From Variovorax sp. WS11 (GTDB lineage: Bacteria > Pseudomonadota > Gammaproteobacteria > Burkholderiales > Burkholderiaceae_C), in NCBI RefSeq assembly GCF_010499245.1, contig NZ_JAAGOW010000005.1, forward strand, positions 310,001 through 374,000: a stretch of DNA of 64,000 nt. Reading direction: 5' to 3'. A model generated the notes under the pieces. The model was not told the origin of the DNA and searched no databases. It worked only from the letters and a program-made list of their open reading frames with translations. Position numbers and translations under genes: made by a program. Shown here piece by piece: positions 1 to 8,227 of the stretch. Each line of letters starts with the position of its first letter. The first letter of the stretch is position 1.

Positions 1-656
1 ATCTGCCGGGAAGTCCGAGCAGGAAGGGGCGCTATTTCGGTGGCCGCTTGGGCTATGCCGCGGGGCCGCTCGATGTTGCTTTGGCGTACGGAGAGAGCAC
101 GGCAGCGGACACCACCGGCGTGAACGCCATTGGACTGCCCACCGGCGTCAATCTCGACGAGAAGATCAAGACCATCAATCTCGGTGCCTCGTACGATCTT
201 GGGTTCATGAAGATCTTCGGCGAGGTTTCGCAAGTCACGGACCGGGCGCTGTCGGCGGCGCCGGTTCCGGTGCTGGGCTCCGTCACGCTGCGCGATTCGG
301 ACAAGTACAAGGGCGGGCTCCTGGGCGTCACTGTGCCTGTCGGCCCGGGGCTGATCAAGGCCGCCTACTCACGCGTCAAGTTCGACAACGACTTGGGGCC
401 GCTCGCGACTCCTCTGACACCGCGGCGTGACGCGTCCGTCAACAAGCTTGCGATCGGATACGAGTACAACCTCTCCAAGCGCACGGCGCTCTACGCGACG
501 GCAGCCCGGATTCGGATCAAGGACGGCCAGAACAATCCGGCCGTCATGGGGGCGGTAACGGGCGGCGTGACGTGCCTCTCCACGGGTGCGGGAACGTCAG
601 GATTCGCACCGCGTCGTTCCACCGGATACGATTTTGGCATCCGCCATGCGTTCTGA
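1..656 (+). CDS. Gram-negative porin, C-terminal part (5' end outside window)
   Basis: An open frame enters from the left edge (first full codon at base 3) and ends at 656. The protein has alternating hydrophobic and polar beta-strands, an early RYFGGRLGYAAG strand, and the closing YDFGIRHAF. The terminal phenylalanine is the usual outer-membrane beta-barrel assembly signal. Trimeric porins of this family let small solutes pass the outer membrane; about 217 residues of a usual 340-400 are present. The next gene starts about 45 bases later on the same strand. Family is confident; solute preference cannot be told. Confidence 0.85.
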   Translation, partial: LPGSPSRKGRYFGGRLGYAAGPLDVALAYGESTAADTTGVNAIGLPTGVNLDEKIKTINLGASYDLGFMKIFGEVSQVTDRALSAAPVPVLGSVTLRDSDKYKGGLLGVTVPVGPGLIKAAYSRVKFDNDLGPLATPLTPRRDASVNKLAIGYEYNLSKRTALYATAARIRIKDGQNNPAVMGAVTGGVTCLSTGAGTSGFAPRRSTGYDFGIRHAF

Positions 657-701
657 TTGACAGTCGATCGGCTGCCATGTGGGACGATGAGGTTCGCAGC
701 C

Positions 702-2690
702 ATGAAACACCTCTTCCTCATCCTCCTGTTTCTCGCTTCAGCAGCGCACGCGCAGCCGGTCGACTCGACACGGGCGAAGGTCGCCGGCAGCGGCGGAGCG
801 TCTTTCGCGGGAGCGCTGCCCAACGACATCGTGAATGCATCCGGGGTGGTGAACCCTGCCGCCTACAAAGCCATCGGCAACGCCTACAGTTCGCCGGCCG
901 CGATCACCTACCGCTTCGGCGAGCCGCCGACGAGGACCGACGTGCAGACATTTCCGCTGCGTGCCGACGTCGGGCAGATCAGTCATTGCGGCGGCACCTG
1001 CAAGGTGGCGTATCAGCTCGGCAAGGAATCGACAGCCATGTCGAACAACTATGTGAGCACGCACGGGGCGGCGATCGGCGTGCCGCTCGCCGGCTCGTCC
1101 GCCTCTGATTCGGTTGCGTGGTTCCAGGCCTCTGCCGTGGATCGCAACACGTGGATGCAGCGCCCGCAGATCTTGTGGCAAGCGGGAAAGTTGCTGCCCT
1201 CCGCGATGGACGGCTACTACCGCGACGGCGTGCTGTCGCCGAACGAGGCGGCTGACCTCCCGATCGTTGCCGACCGCTGCGCCAACTCGGCGGACAGCTC
1301 CTGCCGCGTCTCGATCATCGGCACGCAGGGCAGCGCGACGAGGGGAGCCACGCTCTTCACGATCGGCAACACGACGGCCTCGAACCGCGCGTCGGTGCAG
1401 TTTCCGGTTGGCCTCGTGCCGACCGGCATCAGTTCGACGGCCGGCGGCGAACTGGCCGTGGTGTCCCTGTGGGACACAGTCAACGTGAAAGGAAAGGTCG
1501 CCATCGTCTCGCTCGGTGCCACATGCGAGGGCTGCACCCTGAAAGGACCCCGCTACGACTGGTGGCACGGCTTCATCGATTCCGTGCACGTCGGCTTCTG
1601 GGACCAAGGCAATTTCATCTTCATGAAGATCGTCGGCTACGTCGACTTGCCCGACACCATGAAGGCCCCGACCGGCATCAAGGTCACGACCGGCATGACG
1701 CCCTTCGATGCGGTGGTGCACCCGGTGGGAAAAGAAGTCTCGAGCATCGGCCTGCTCGCCTCGCCCCTCGCGCAGAACCGTTCGAAGTTCCTGCCGGGCG
1801 GTGAATTCCATGCCACCTATGCCAAGGGCGGCGTCGCCGTGGTCATCTCGAATTCGGAGAAGAAGGCGGCCTTCATCGATCTCGGCCCCTACCTCCGGTT
1901 CACGAACGGCATGTTCCTGAACAGCGAAGAGAGCAACGCCGAGACTCGGAACATCGGCATGGGGCCGGACCAGTGGCCATACCCGATTGCGGCGCACCCG
2001 CAATCGGCGCCCGTGCTGGTGAAGATCGTCAACCTCGACGGAAAGCCCACCGGCGTTGCAACGACCGTGCGCTCGTACTGGAACAAGGATGACCGCGAGC
2101 GCGTTCCCGACACGCCCTACTGGCGAACCACGCCCCGCCAACCACGCGCATGGATCGCCACGCAGGACGGAACGCTGCGCATCTACTCGCTCGGGCGCTA
2201 TGCCGCCGGGCCCAAGCCGACGACGCCTGATCCCGCGGACATCGCCGAAGTGGGCCGCGTCACCGGGCTTGGCGCCGGCGTCACCGGGCTATCGGAGTCG
2301 AAGGGCCTGGATCAGCGTCCGGACGCCTTGAATACCGCGGTGCTGTTCTACCGGCGCGCCGAGCGCCAATGGGGCTGGGTCGGCTTTCGAAACGACGGCA
2401 CCGGCAGCGTGATCCGCCGGATGGCCGATTCGCGAGTCGATCCTGTCGCCGTGGCCGAGCTCGACCAGTATTCGACCAGTGGTTGCATGGTCGCCGTGGC
2501 GGACTATTCGGGCGCCTCGATCAAGCAGTACCGCTGCGGGATCGTGCGCTACTCCCTGCCGTCGAGCCAGACCAGCTTCTGTCCGTCGGACGGTCCCGGA
2601 TGCCCGACACTGACGCCGAATGGCGAGTACGCCGGGGGCTTGAGCCTGCCGTTCAGGCCGTTCTCGGTGCACAGTTCGAACGCGCCTTGA
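702..2690 (+). CDS. Secreted protein of unknown family, 662 aa
   Basis: I do not recognise this family. The open frame reaches back to a TTG at 657, but ATG 702 opens a clean signal peptide (MKHLFLILLFLASAAHAQ), so that start is preferred; ATG 687 is an alternative. The mature protein would be exported and has several cysteine pairs (for example CGGTCK near residue 100 and a Cys-rich C-terminus) that could form disulfides. No membrane helix follows the signal peptide. It is mostly beta-rich, with no catalytic motif I can name. It follows the porin on the same strand and converges on the small secreted repeat protein. Confidence 0.7.
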   Translation: MKHLFLILLFLASAAHAQPVDSTRAKVAGSGGASFAGALPNDIVNASGVVNPAAYKAIGNAYSSPAAITYRFGEPPTRTDVQTFPLRADVGQISHCGGTCKVAYQLGKESTAMSNNYVSTHGAAIGVPLAGSSASDSVAWFQASAVDRNTWMQRPQILWQAGKLLPSAMDGYYRDGVLSPNEAADLPIVADRCANSADSSCRVSIIGTQGSATRGATLFTIGNTTASNRASVQFPVGLVPTGISSTAGGELAVVSLWDTVNVKGKVAIVSLGATCEGCTLKGPRYDWWHGFIDSVHVGFWDQGNFIFMKIVGYVDLPDTMKAPTGIKVTTGMTPFDAVVHPVGKEVSSIGLLASPLAQNRSKFLPGGEFHATYAKGGVAVVISNSEKKAAFIDLGPYLRFTNGMFLNSEESNAETRNIGMGPDQWPYPIAAHPQSAPVLVKIVNLDGKPTGVATTVRSYWNKDDRERVPDTPYWRTTPRQPRAWIATQDGTLRIYSLGRYAAGPKPTTPDPADIAEVGRVTGLGAGVTGLSESKGLDQRPDALNTAVLFYRRAERQWGWVGFRNDGTGSVIRRMADSRVDPVAVAELDQYSTSGCMVAVADYSGASIKQYRCGIVRYSLPSSQTSFCPSDGPGCPTLTPNGEYAGGLSLPFRPFSVHSSNAP

Positions 2691-2709
2691 TGCCCCAGGG
2701 CGCCGCGCT

Positions 2710-3084
2710 TCAGATCGCGAGGTCATCCCCGCGCGCAACTGCGCGGGCCTGGATGCGCACGCTGGCGCGGTCGACATGCGATTCGACGCGCGTCACGCCT
2801 TGACCGTAGCCTTCCGCATACGGGTTCGCACTGCGAGCGGCAAGGACTCCTTGCGAACGAACCGAAGCTCGCTCGACAGAGCTGGCGATACGGGCGACGC
2901 CCTGCCCGGCCACATCGCTGAACTGGTCGCCGCTGCGTGCGGCCACGACGCCTTCAGCGCGGACTGCAGCGCGGGTCTGCGTCGATGTGACCTTGACCAC
3001 GCCATGATAGGTTTCTGCCTGAACGCCTGCGGCAGCGAGGATCGCGAGCGCAAAGCCGGAGAGGAGCTTGGAAGCGGTGTTCAT
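2710..3084 (-). CDS. Small exported repeat protein (Comamonadaceae type), 124 aa
   Basis: Start ATG 3084 has GAAGGA 7 bases upstream; the longer TTG frame to 3099 overlaps this site and is rejected. A signal peptide of about 24 residues ends at VQAETYHG. The mature part is two and a half copies of a roughly 34-residue unit: (S/T)xxxRAxVRxxGVxAARSxxxxxxxxGQGVxRxx. Proteins of this composition are common and uncharacterised in Variovorax and relatives (recollection, not a search). The function is unknown; a periplasmic or cell-surface role is likely. It is divergent from the GST gene across 169 bases. Confidence 0.75.
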   Translation of the reverse strand: MNTASKLLSGFALAILAAAGVQAETYHGVVKVTSTQTRAAVRAEGVVAARSGDQFSDVAGQGVARIASSVERASVRSQGVLAARSANPYAEGYGQGVTRVESHVDRASVRIQARAVARGDDLAI

Positions 3085-3253
3085 GTCGGTTTCCTTCAAG
3101 TCATCGAACGGGTTGGTGTGGGATGAAGTTTGCGCCGGCCAAGGGCCCCGCGTATGTGCGTTTTCGCACCTTGGCGTTCATGTCTTGGAAATAATCAGGG
3201 ATTCGAAATGCCGAGCGATACCTCTGGGGTTCGAGCACGAAAGGACACGCACG

Positions 3254-3892
3254 ATGACCATCACCATCACCGCCTTCGAACGGTCGCCCGACGGCGGCAA
3301 GGGTCTGGCGCGAGACACGCGCGTGCGCTGGGCGCTGGAGGAAGCCGGCCTGCCCTACGAGGTGCGCCTGGTGTCCTTCCGCGCGATGAAGGAGGCCGCG
3401 CATCTGGCGCTGCATCCCTTCGGCCAGATCCCCACCTACGACGAAGGCGAGCTCGCGCTGTTCGAGACCGGCTCCATCGTGCTGCACATCGCCGAGCGCC
3501 GCCCCGGCCTGTTCCCCGCCGATGCCAACGCAAGGGCGCGCGCCATCACGTGGATGTTCGCGGCGCTCAATACGGTCGAGCCTCCCATCCTCGAACTCGT
3601 CACCGTCAAGCTGGTGGAAGGCGACAGGCCCTGGAAGGCCGAGCGCCTGCCCCTCGTCGTGGACCGGGTGCGCGCCCGACTGAACCAGCTGGCCGCCCGC
3701 CTGGGCGACGGCGACTGGCTCGACGGCGGCTTCAGCGCGGGCGACCTGCTGATGGTGTCGGTGCTGCTCCGGCTGAGACCGTCCGGCCTGCTGAACGAGT
3801 TTCCCAGCCTGGCCGCCTATGTCGCTCGCGGCGAAGCGCGGCCGGCCTACCAACGGGCGTTCGCCGCGCAACTGGCGATCAACGCCGCGTGA
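3254..3892 (+). CDS. Glutathione S-transferase family protein, 212 aa
   Basis: The N-terminal thioredoxin-like half (residues 1-80) contains the GST pattern TRVRWALEEAGLPYE, the cis-Pro loop FGQIPTY and the glutathione-gamma-Glu binding FETGSIVLHIAE. An all-helical C-terminal half follows. Cytosolic GSTs conjugate or isomerise electrophiles with glutathione. ATG 3254 is chosen because AAAGGA (3240-3245) sits 8 bases before it, although the open frame extends to 3068. It is convergent with the NIPSNAP gene, 15 bases away. Substrate is unknown; a detoxification or ring-isomerisation role in the neighbouring catabolic island is possible but unproven. Confidence 0.87.
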   Translation: MTITITAFERSPDGGKGLARDTRVRWALEEAGLPYEVRLVSFRAMKEAAHLALHPFGQIPTYDEGELALFETGSIVLHIAERRPGLFPADANARARAITWMFAALNTVEPPILELVTVKLVEGDRPWKAERLPLVVDRVRARLNQLAARLGDGDWLDGGFSAGDLLMVSVLLRLRPSGLLNEFPSLAAYVARGEARPAYQRAFAAQLAINAA

Positions 3893-3907
3893 GCGCCGAA
3901 GGTCCGC

Positions 3908-4612
3908 TCAGGCCCTGCCGCGCCCCAGCCCCGCACGGATCGTCATGCCCGGCGCCGGGTCCAGCAGGTTCACCTCGGCGCGCTCGAACAGCGCCGTGCC
4001 ATGCGTCCTGCGCTGCTCGGCGAAGGCCTCGCGCAACGCCTCGCTCCTATCCATCGCCTGCCGCCCCGCATGCCAGGTCGCCGCATCCGGCCAGGCATAC
4101 AACAGCACGATCTTCTGCATGCCCGCACCGGAAGCCACGTCCCACACCGCCAGGACGCGCCCTCCTGCCTCGCGTACCGACGGAAGCCACGTCTCCTTCA
4201 GGAACACGTTCGCGTTGGCGTTCTGCCCGGGCGCGATCTGCTGCTGCACCAGCTCGTGCAGGCCGCCCACCGGCGCCTCCGCGTCGGATGCCGCCGGCCA
4301 GGCCGCATTGGGCTTGAGGAAGAACAGGTCGTGCCGCTCGACCATCTCGTGCCCGGCGTTGGTCTCGGCGCGGATGCGCCACCACTGCGCGTCCGCGTAG
4401 AAGCTGGCCCACACCGCTTCCCGGTGCGCGTAGTCGCGGTAGGCCATCAGGTAGACGAAGCGCGGCGCATCGGGGCCGGCCACCGCGTTCCAGCGTGCCA
4501 CGCAATCGACGCCGTGCTTGGCGAACAGCGCCGGGAAGTGCTCGTTGAAGCGCGTGTGCACGTCGGCCATGCGGCCCGGGGCGACGGAATAGAGGCGCAG
4601 CTCGTAGATCAT
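3908..4612 (-). CDS. NIPSNAP family protein, 234 aa
   Basis: It opens with the typical NIPSNAP strand MIYELRLYSVAPG and continues with two ferredoxin-like alpha+beta barrel repeats (about 1-105 and 110-220). The second contains VAQQ-like LVQQQIAPGQN and a closing RAEVNLLDPAPGM. Biochemical roles of bacterial NIPSNAPs are largely unknown; the fold is shared with small oxygenases and decarboxylating enzymes. Start ATG 4612 has no Shine-Dalgarno site but lies exactly 35 bases from the edge of the GTCCCC-type box at 4647, with TAAGCT (minus strand, 4620-4625) between, so a leaderless transcript is likely. It is divergent from the MDR gene and shares its box. Confidence 0.85.
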   Translation of the reverse strand: MIYELRLYSVAPGRMADVHTRFNEHFPALFAKHGVDCVARWNAVAGPDAPRFVYLMAYRDYAHREAVWASFYADAQWWRIRAETNAGHEMVERHDLFFLKPNAAWPAASDAEAPVGGLHELVQQQIAPGQNANANVFLKETWLPSVREAGGRVLAVWDVASGAGMQKIVLLYAWPDAATWHAGRQAMDRSEALREAFAEQRRTHGTALFERAEVNLLDPAPGMTIRAGLGRGRA

Positions 4613-4646
4613 GCGTTCCAGCTTAGCCGCGCGCGACCGTCTGTCT

Positions 4647-4664
4647 GTCCCGTCGCAGGGGGGC
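4647..4664. promoter_or_regulatory. GTCCCC box 1, bidirectional (NIPSNAP / MDR)
   Basis: GTCCCG-TCGCAG-GGGGGC is a 10/12 match to GTCCCC-N6-GGGGAC. On the plus side TATGCT lies at 4687-4692 and ATG 4699 begins 35 bases past the box end. On the minus side TAAGCT lies at 4620-4625 and ATG 4612 begins 35 bases from the box start. One site thus seems to serve two leaderless promoters. Confidence 0.65.
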
Positions 4665-4698
4665 ATACCGCGCCAGGGGCGCTGCCTATGCTGGCCGG

Positions 4699-5649
4699 AT
4701 GAAAGCCATCATCTCCACGGCGGAGGGCGCGCGGCTGGCCGACGTCCCGGTGCCGCAGCCCAAGCCCAACGAAATCCTGGTGCGCGTCAAGGCCGCCAGC
4801 CTGAACCGCGCCGACCTCGCCGGGCTCGCTGCGAAGAACGACAGCGTGATCGGCATGGAGTGGGCCGGCGAGGTGGTGGAGGCCGGGCCGGAAGCCGGGG
4901 ACTGGAAGCCGGGCGACCGCGTGATGTGCACCGGCGCCGGCGCCTACGCCGAGTACGCCGTCACCGATGGCGGCCGTGCCTGCAGGATTCCCGACGCTGC
5001 CCTGCCCTACGAAGAAGCCAGCATCCTCACGCTCGCCCTGCAGGCCATGCACGACGCCATCGTCACCCATGGGCAGCTGCAGCGCGGGCAGGACGTGCTC
5101 ATCCACGGCGCCTCCTCGGGCGTCGGCCTGATGGGCCTGCAGATCGCGCGCCTGCTCGGCGCCGGCCGGGTGATCGGCACTTCCACCAGCGCGGAGCGCC
5201 GGGCCCGGCTGGCCGAGTTCGGCGCCGACCTCGCACTCGACCCCGGCGAGCCCGAATGGCACCAGCGCGTGCTGGAAGCCACCGGCGGCAAGGGCGTGGA
5301 AGTGATCGTCGACCAGGTCACCGGCCAGCACTTCTCCCAGACCATGCAGACGGCCGCGATCGGCGGGCGCATCGTCAACCTGGGGCGCCTGGGCGGTGCC
5401 GGCGGTGAGTTCGATTTCCAGCTGCATGCGCTGCGGCGCATCAGCTACATCGGCGTCACCTTCCGCACCCGCTCCAGCGCGGAGATCCGCACCCTCAACG
5501 CGAAGATGCTGGCCGACCTCGGCAACGCCATCGGCGAGCGCCGGCTCAGGCTGCCGATCGACAGCCGCTTTGCGCTGGCCGAAGCCGGCGGCGCCTTGGC
5601 GCGCATGGCCGCCAACCGGCACTTCGGAAAGATCGTCCTCACCGTCTAG
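4699..5649 (+). CDS. Zinc-free MDR alcohol dehydrogenase / quinone oxidoreductase, 316 aa
   Basis: This is a medium-chain dehydrogenase/reductase with an N-terminal GroES-like domain (NEILVRVKAASLNRADL, then GMEWAGEVVEAG) and a Rossmann domain with ASSGVGLMGLQIA near residues 138-150. The catalytic-zinc ligands of classical ADH are absent, as in NADPH quinone oxidoreductases and enoyl reductases. It probably reduces a quinone or enone with NAD(P)H in the cytoplasm. The ATG lies 35 bases after GTCCCC box 1 with TATGCT at 4687, so it is probably leaderless. The flavodoxin gene follows after 14 bases, suggesting an MDR-WrbA-IclR transcription unit. Confidence 0.87.
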   Translation: MKAIISTAEGARLADVPVPQPKPNEILVRVKAASLNRADLAGLAAKNDSVIGMEWAGEVVEAGPEAGDWKPGDRVMCTGAGAYAEYAVTDGGRACRIPDAALPYEEASILTLALQAMHDAIVTHGQLQRGQDVLIHGASSGVGLMGLQIARLLGAGRVIGTSTSAERRARLAEFGADLALDPGEPEWHQRVLEATGGKGVEVIVDQVTGQHFSQTMQTAAIGGRIVNLGRLGGAGGEFDFQLHALRRISYIGVTFRTRSSAEIRTLNAKMLADLGNAIGERRLRLPIDSRFALAEAGGALARMAANRHFGKIVLTV

Positions 5650-5663
5650 AAAAGAAGAACTTC

Positions 5664-6269
5664 ATGGCCAACGTGACCATCGTCTACTACAGCAGCACCG
5701 GCCACACCTGGCAGATGGCGCGCGCCGTCGAGGAAGGCGCGCGCGCGACCGGCGCGCAGACCCGCCTGCGCAAGGCGCGCGAGCTGGCCGGCCCCGAGGC
5801 CATCGCCGCCAAGCCGGGCTGGAAGGAACACCTGGAGGCCACGTCCGATGTGCCCGAGGCCACGCTGGACGACATGGCCTGGGCCGACGGCTTCGTCTTC
5901 GGCACGCCCACGCGCTTCGGCCTGCCGGCGGCGCAGCTCAAGCAGTACATCGACACGCTGGGGCCGCTTTGGGCGCAGGGCAAGCTGCAGGACAAGGCTG
6001 CCGCGGCCTTCACCGGCGCGGGCAATGTGCATGGCGGCCAGGAGTCCACGCTGCTCGCGCTGCACAACGTCTTCTATCACTGGGGCGCGATCATCGTGCC
6101 GGTGGGCTACACCGACAAGCTGCTGTATGCGGCGGGCGGCAACCCCTACGGCATCAGCTTCACCGATGGTCGGGGCAAGGGCCTTCCGGAAGAGAAACTC
6201 GCCGCGGCCCGCTACCAGGGCCAGCGCGTGGCGCGCTTCGCTGGCCTGCTGTCGGCGGCGCGAAGCTGA
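5664..6269 (+). CDS. WrbA-type NAD(P)H:quinone oxidoreductase (flavodoxin-like), 201 aa
   Basis: It has the flavodoxin-like FMN phosphate loop YYSSTGHTWQMA (residues 8-19), the loop GTPTRFGLPAAQLKQYID, and the WrbA-type FTGAGNVHGGQESTLLALHNVFYHWGA region, split here as two shorter motifs GNVHGGQEST and LHNVFYHWG. WrbA proteins carry out two-electron reduction of quinones, preventing semiquinone cycling. Length is normal for type IV enzymes. It is co-directional and tightly spaced between the MDR enzyme and the IclR regulator, which fits handling of quinone or aromatic intermediates. Confidence 0.88.
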   Translation: MANVTIVYYSSTGHTWQMARAVEEGARATGAQTRLRKARELAGPEAIAAKPGWKEHLEATSDVPEATLDDMAWADGFVFGTPTRFGLPAAQLKQYIDTLGPLWAQGKLQDKAAAAFTGAGNVHGGQESTLLALHNVFYHWGAIIVPVGYTDKLLYAAGGNPYGISFTDGRGKGLPEEKLAAARYQGQRVARFAGLLSAARS

Positions 6270-6302
6270 AGCCTCTTCCGCACGGTGGCGCATGCTAGGC
6301 TG

Positions 6303-7142
6303 ATGCGGATGAACCCGACCGAAGACAGCCCGAACGGCAACGGCGCGTCTCCCGGCGAAGACGACGCAGGCGGCGTCCAGGCCGTGGACACCGCCGTGCG
6401 CGTGCTGTCGGCGCTGATCGATACCGGCGCACCGCTGATGCTCAAGACCGTGGCCGAGCGTGCCGAGATGCAGCCGCCCAAGGCGCACCGCTACCTGGTG
6501 AGCTTCTGCCGCAACGGACTGGCCGAGCGCGATGCCGCGAGCGGCGGCTACAGGCTCGGGCCGCTGGCCGTGCGCATGGGATTGGCGGCGTTGCGGCGGC
6601 TCAATGTCGTGCAGGCGGCATCGCCCACGCTCGGCGAGTTGCGCGACGAGCTCGGCTTCACCGTCGGCCTGGCGGTCTGGGGCGCGGCCGGCCCCACCTT
6701 CGTTCGCTTCGAGGAAACCAACGATGCGCTGATCATCAGCGGCCGGCCGGGCTCGGTCATGCCCCTGCTCACGTCGTCCACCGGCCGGGTGTTCGGCGCC
6801 TACCTTCCGCCGTCGGTGACCGCCTCGCTGATCCAGCGGGAAATGGCCGGCTCGCAGCATCCGGGCGCCACCCCGACCCGGATCGCAAGCACGATGAGCA
6901 AGGCCGACGTCGAGGCACTGTTCGAAGACGTGCGCCGCCACAAGCTCGCGCGCGTGCTGGGTGACGTCAATCCCGGGCTGCACGGCGTCTCGGCGCCGAT
7001 CTTCGATCACGCCGGTGCCGTGGTCGGCGTGATCACCGTGATGGGCTCGGCAGGCCTCATCGACACCCGGCTCGACGGCCCTGTCGCATCCACCCTGGCC
7101 GCGCGCGCCGAAGAGGTCTCGCGCCGGATGGGCTGGGCCTGA
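6303..7142 (+). CDS. IclR family transcriptional regulator, 279 aa
   Basis: The N-terminal winged helix-turn-helix (about residues 25-85: TVAERAEMQPPKAHRYLVSF) is followed by the IclR effector-binding domain (about 95-275), with the typical GxVxPLLTSSTGRVFGAYLP segment and the closing GVITVMGSAGLID. Such regulators usually bind small aromatic or organic acids and control nearby catabolic operons. ATG 6303 is preferred over the GTG at 6285; CATGCT lies six bases before it, the same -10-to-ATG spacing seen at the leaderless GTCCCC-box genes, but no box is present. It follows wrbA by 33 bases. Confidence 0.88.
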   Translation: MRMNPTEDSPNGNGASPGEDDAGGVQAVDTAVRVLSALIDTGAPLMLKTVAERAEMQPPKAHRYLVSFCRNGLAERDAASGGYRLGPLAVRMGLAALRRLNVVQAASPTLGELRDELGFTVGLAVWGAAGPTFVRFEETNDALIISGRPGSVMPLLTSSTGRVFGAYLPPSVTASLIQREMAGSQHPGATPTRIASTMSKADVEALFEDVRRHKLARVLGDVNPGLHGVSAPIFDHAGAVVGVITVMGSAGLIDTRLDGPVASTLAARAEEVSRRMGWA

Positions 7143-7201
7143 ATGGTTGATCCATTAAGACAAACAAGGGTATCCACTGACACAGTCGAGATTTCGATCA
7201 G

Positions 7202-7216
7202 CGTAATCTGATTACG
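7202..7216. promoter_or_regulatory. Perfect 15-bp palindrome before luxR-type gene
   Basis: CGTAATC-T-GATTACG is a perfect inverted repeat in an AT-rich patch of the 144-base gap between the IclR and LuxR genes. A second short dyad, AATGG-N5-CCATT, lies at 7142-7156. Either could be an operator for the IclR or LuxR protein. No GTCCCC box is present in this gap. Confidence 0.4.
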
Positions 7217-7286
7217 GAAAATGAAATGCGCCACGGGACCGAGAAGTCCGGGCGCGAGGCGCCCCCACCACCTAGGAGACACAGCC

Positions 7287-8138
7287 ATGATGACGTTGAC
7301 GGTCCAGGATCGGCCCGCCGCCGGGCCCACTCCCGAAACCTCCCTCGCACGCCTCGTCGACAGCATGGGCAATGACCGCTTCGGCCCCGCGCTGGCCGCC
7401 TACCTGCACGCGCTGTGCGGTGCCGACCACTTCGCGGCCTTCCACCTGGGGCGCGACGAGCTGCGCGAGGTGGCCGCCTGCTGCGTGGAGCCGGAGCGCA
7501 CCGCCCGCGACCGGGTCGACAGCTACGTCAAGCAGGGCCTGTGGCGGCACGACCCGGCCATGACCGAAGCCCAGCGTTGCGTCGAGAGCGCCACGGCCAC
7601 CCTCATTCACGTCGACTTCAGGGACCACGGCTACGACGACCTGCGCCCGCGCGTGTACCCGCACGTGCGCGACCGCATCCTCCTGTGCGGCCGCAGCGGC
7701 AATGGCGCCATCGGGCTGAGCGTGCTGCGCGGCGACCCTCACTCGCCTTTCGCCCAGGAAGCCATCGAGAAGCTGAGCCAGACGGCCGAGCTCCTGGTCG
7801 CCATGCTGGCCAAGCACGCGGACGTCTGCCAGAGCCGGCCCAACGTAGCGCAGGCGCTGACCGCGCTGGCCGACATCGAACACTGCATCGTCGCCACCAG
7901 CCCGCTGCCGCGGCGCGAGGCCGAGGTGTGCGCCCGGATCCTGTACGGCCTCTCTTCGGTCGGCATCGCCTTGGACCTGTCCGTCAGCGAAGAGACGGTC
8001 AAGACCTACCGCAAGCGTGCCTACCAGCGCCTGGCGATCGGCAGCGAACGCGAGCTCCTGACCTGGTACCTCGCCCGCTGGAACCACTGGAGCGCCGAGC
8101 GCTTCCAGGGCGGCATGGCCTCCTCCACCCTGCATTGA
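7287..8138 (+). CDS. Orphan LuxR-type (NarL/FixJ HTH) transcriptional regulator, 283 aa
   Basis: The last 65 residues form a GerE/LuxR helix-turn-helix: LPRREAEVCARILYGLSS, then IALDLSVSEETVKTYRKRAYQRL. The first 200 residues form a GAF-like or autoinducer-domain-like sensor with no response-regulator receiver motif, so it probably binds a small molecule directly. Start ATG 7287 has TAGGAG just upstream; the frame is open to 7221. Proteins of this class bind palindromes of about 18-20 bp centred near -42, which matches the GTCCCC box size and placement. Adjacency to box 2 makes it the leading candidate reader of the boxes, by inference only. Confidence 0.87.
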   Translation: MMTLTVQDRPAAGPTPETSLARLVDSMGNDRFGPALAAYLHALCGADHFAAFHLGRDELREVAACCVEPERTARDRVDSYVKQGLWRHDPAMTEAQRCVESATATLIHVDFRDHGYDDLRPRVYPHVRDRILLCGRSGNGAIGLSVLRGDPHSPFAQEAIEKLSQTAELLVAMLAKHADVCQSRPNVAQALTALADIEHCIVATSPLPRREAEVCARILYGLSSVGIALDLSVSEETVKTYRKRAYQRLAIGSERELLTWYLARWNHWSAERFQGGMASSTLH

Positions 8139-8175
8139 GCTTTCCGCTCGTCCGCGCCCGGCGCGGGCGAAGGGC

Positions 8176-8193
8176 GTCCCCCGTCGCGGGGAC
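8176..8193 (+). promoter_or_regulatory. GTCCCC box 2 (upstream of hemerythrin-monooxygenase operon)
   Basis: GTCCCC-CGTCGC-GGGGAC is a perfect 12/12 match, followed by TGACC. The -10-like GTCAAT is at 8216-8221. An ATG at 8228 lies 35 bases past the box; the hemerythrin ATG (8254) lies at 61, the same distance as box 6b to its P450 ATG. Confidence 0.7.
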
Positions 8194-8227
8194 TGACCCC
8201 GGAGCGCGGCCGTGCGTCAATGCAGAC

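Noticed and set aside
657..701. TTG start at 657 for the secreted protein
   Set aside because: It directly follows the porin stop and would add residues ahead of a complete signal peptide beginning at ATG 702.
6285..6302. GTCCCC box upstream of the IclR gene
   Set aside because: CATGCT lies at the right distance before ATG 6303, but the sequence at the box position (6251-6268) does not match.
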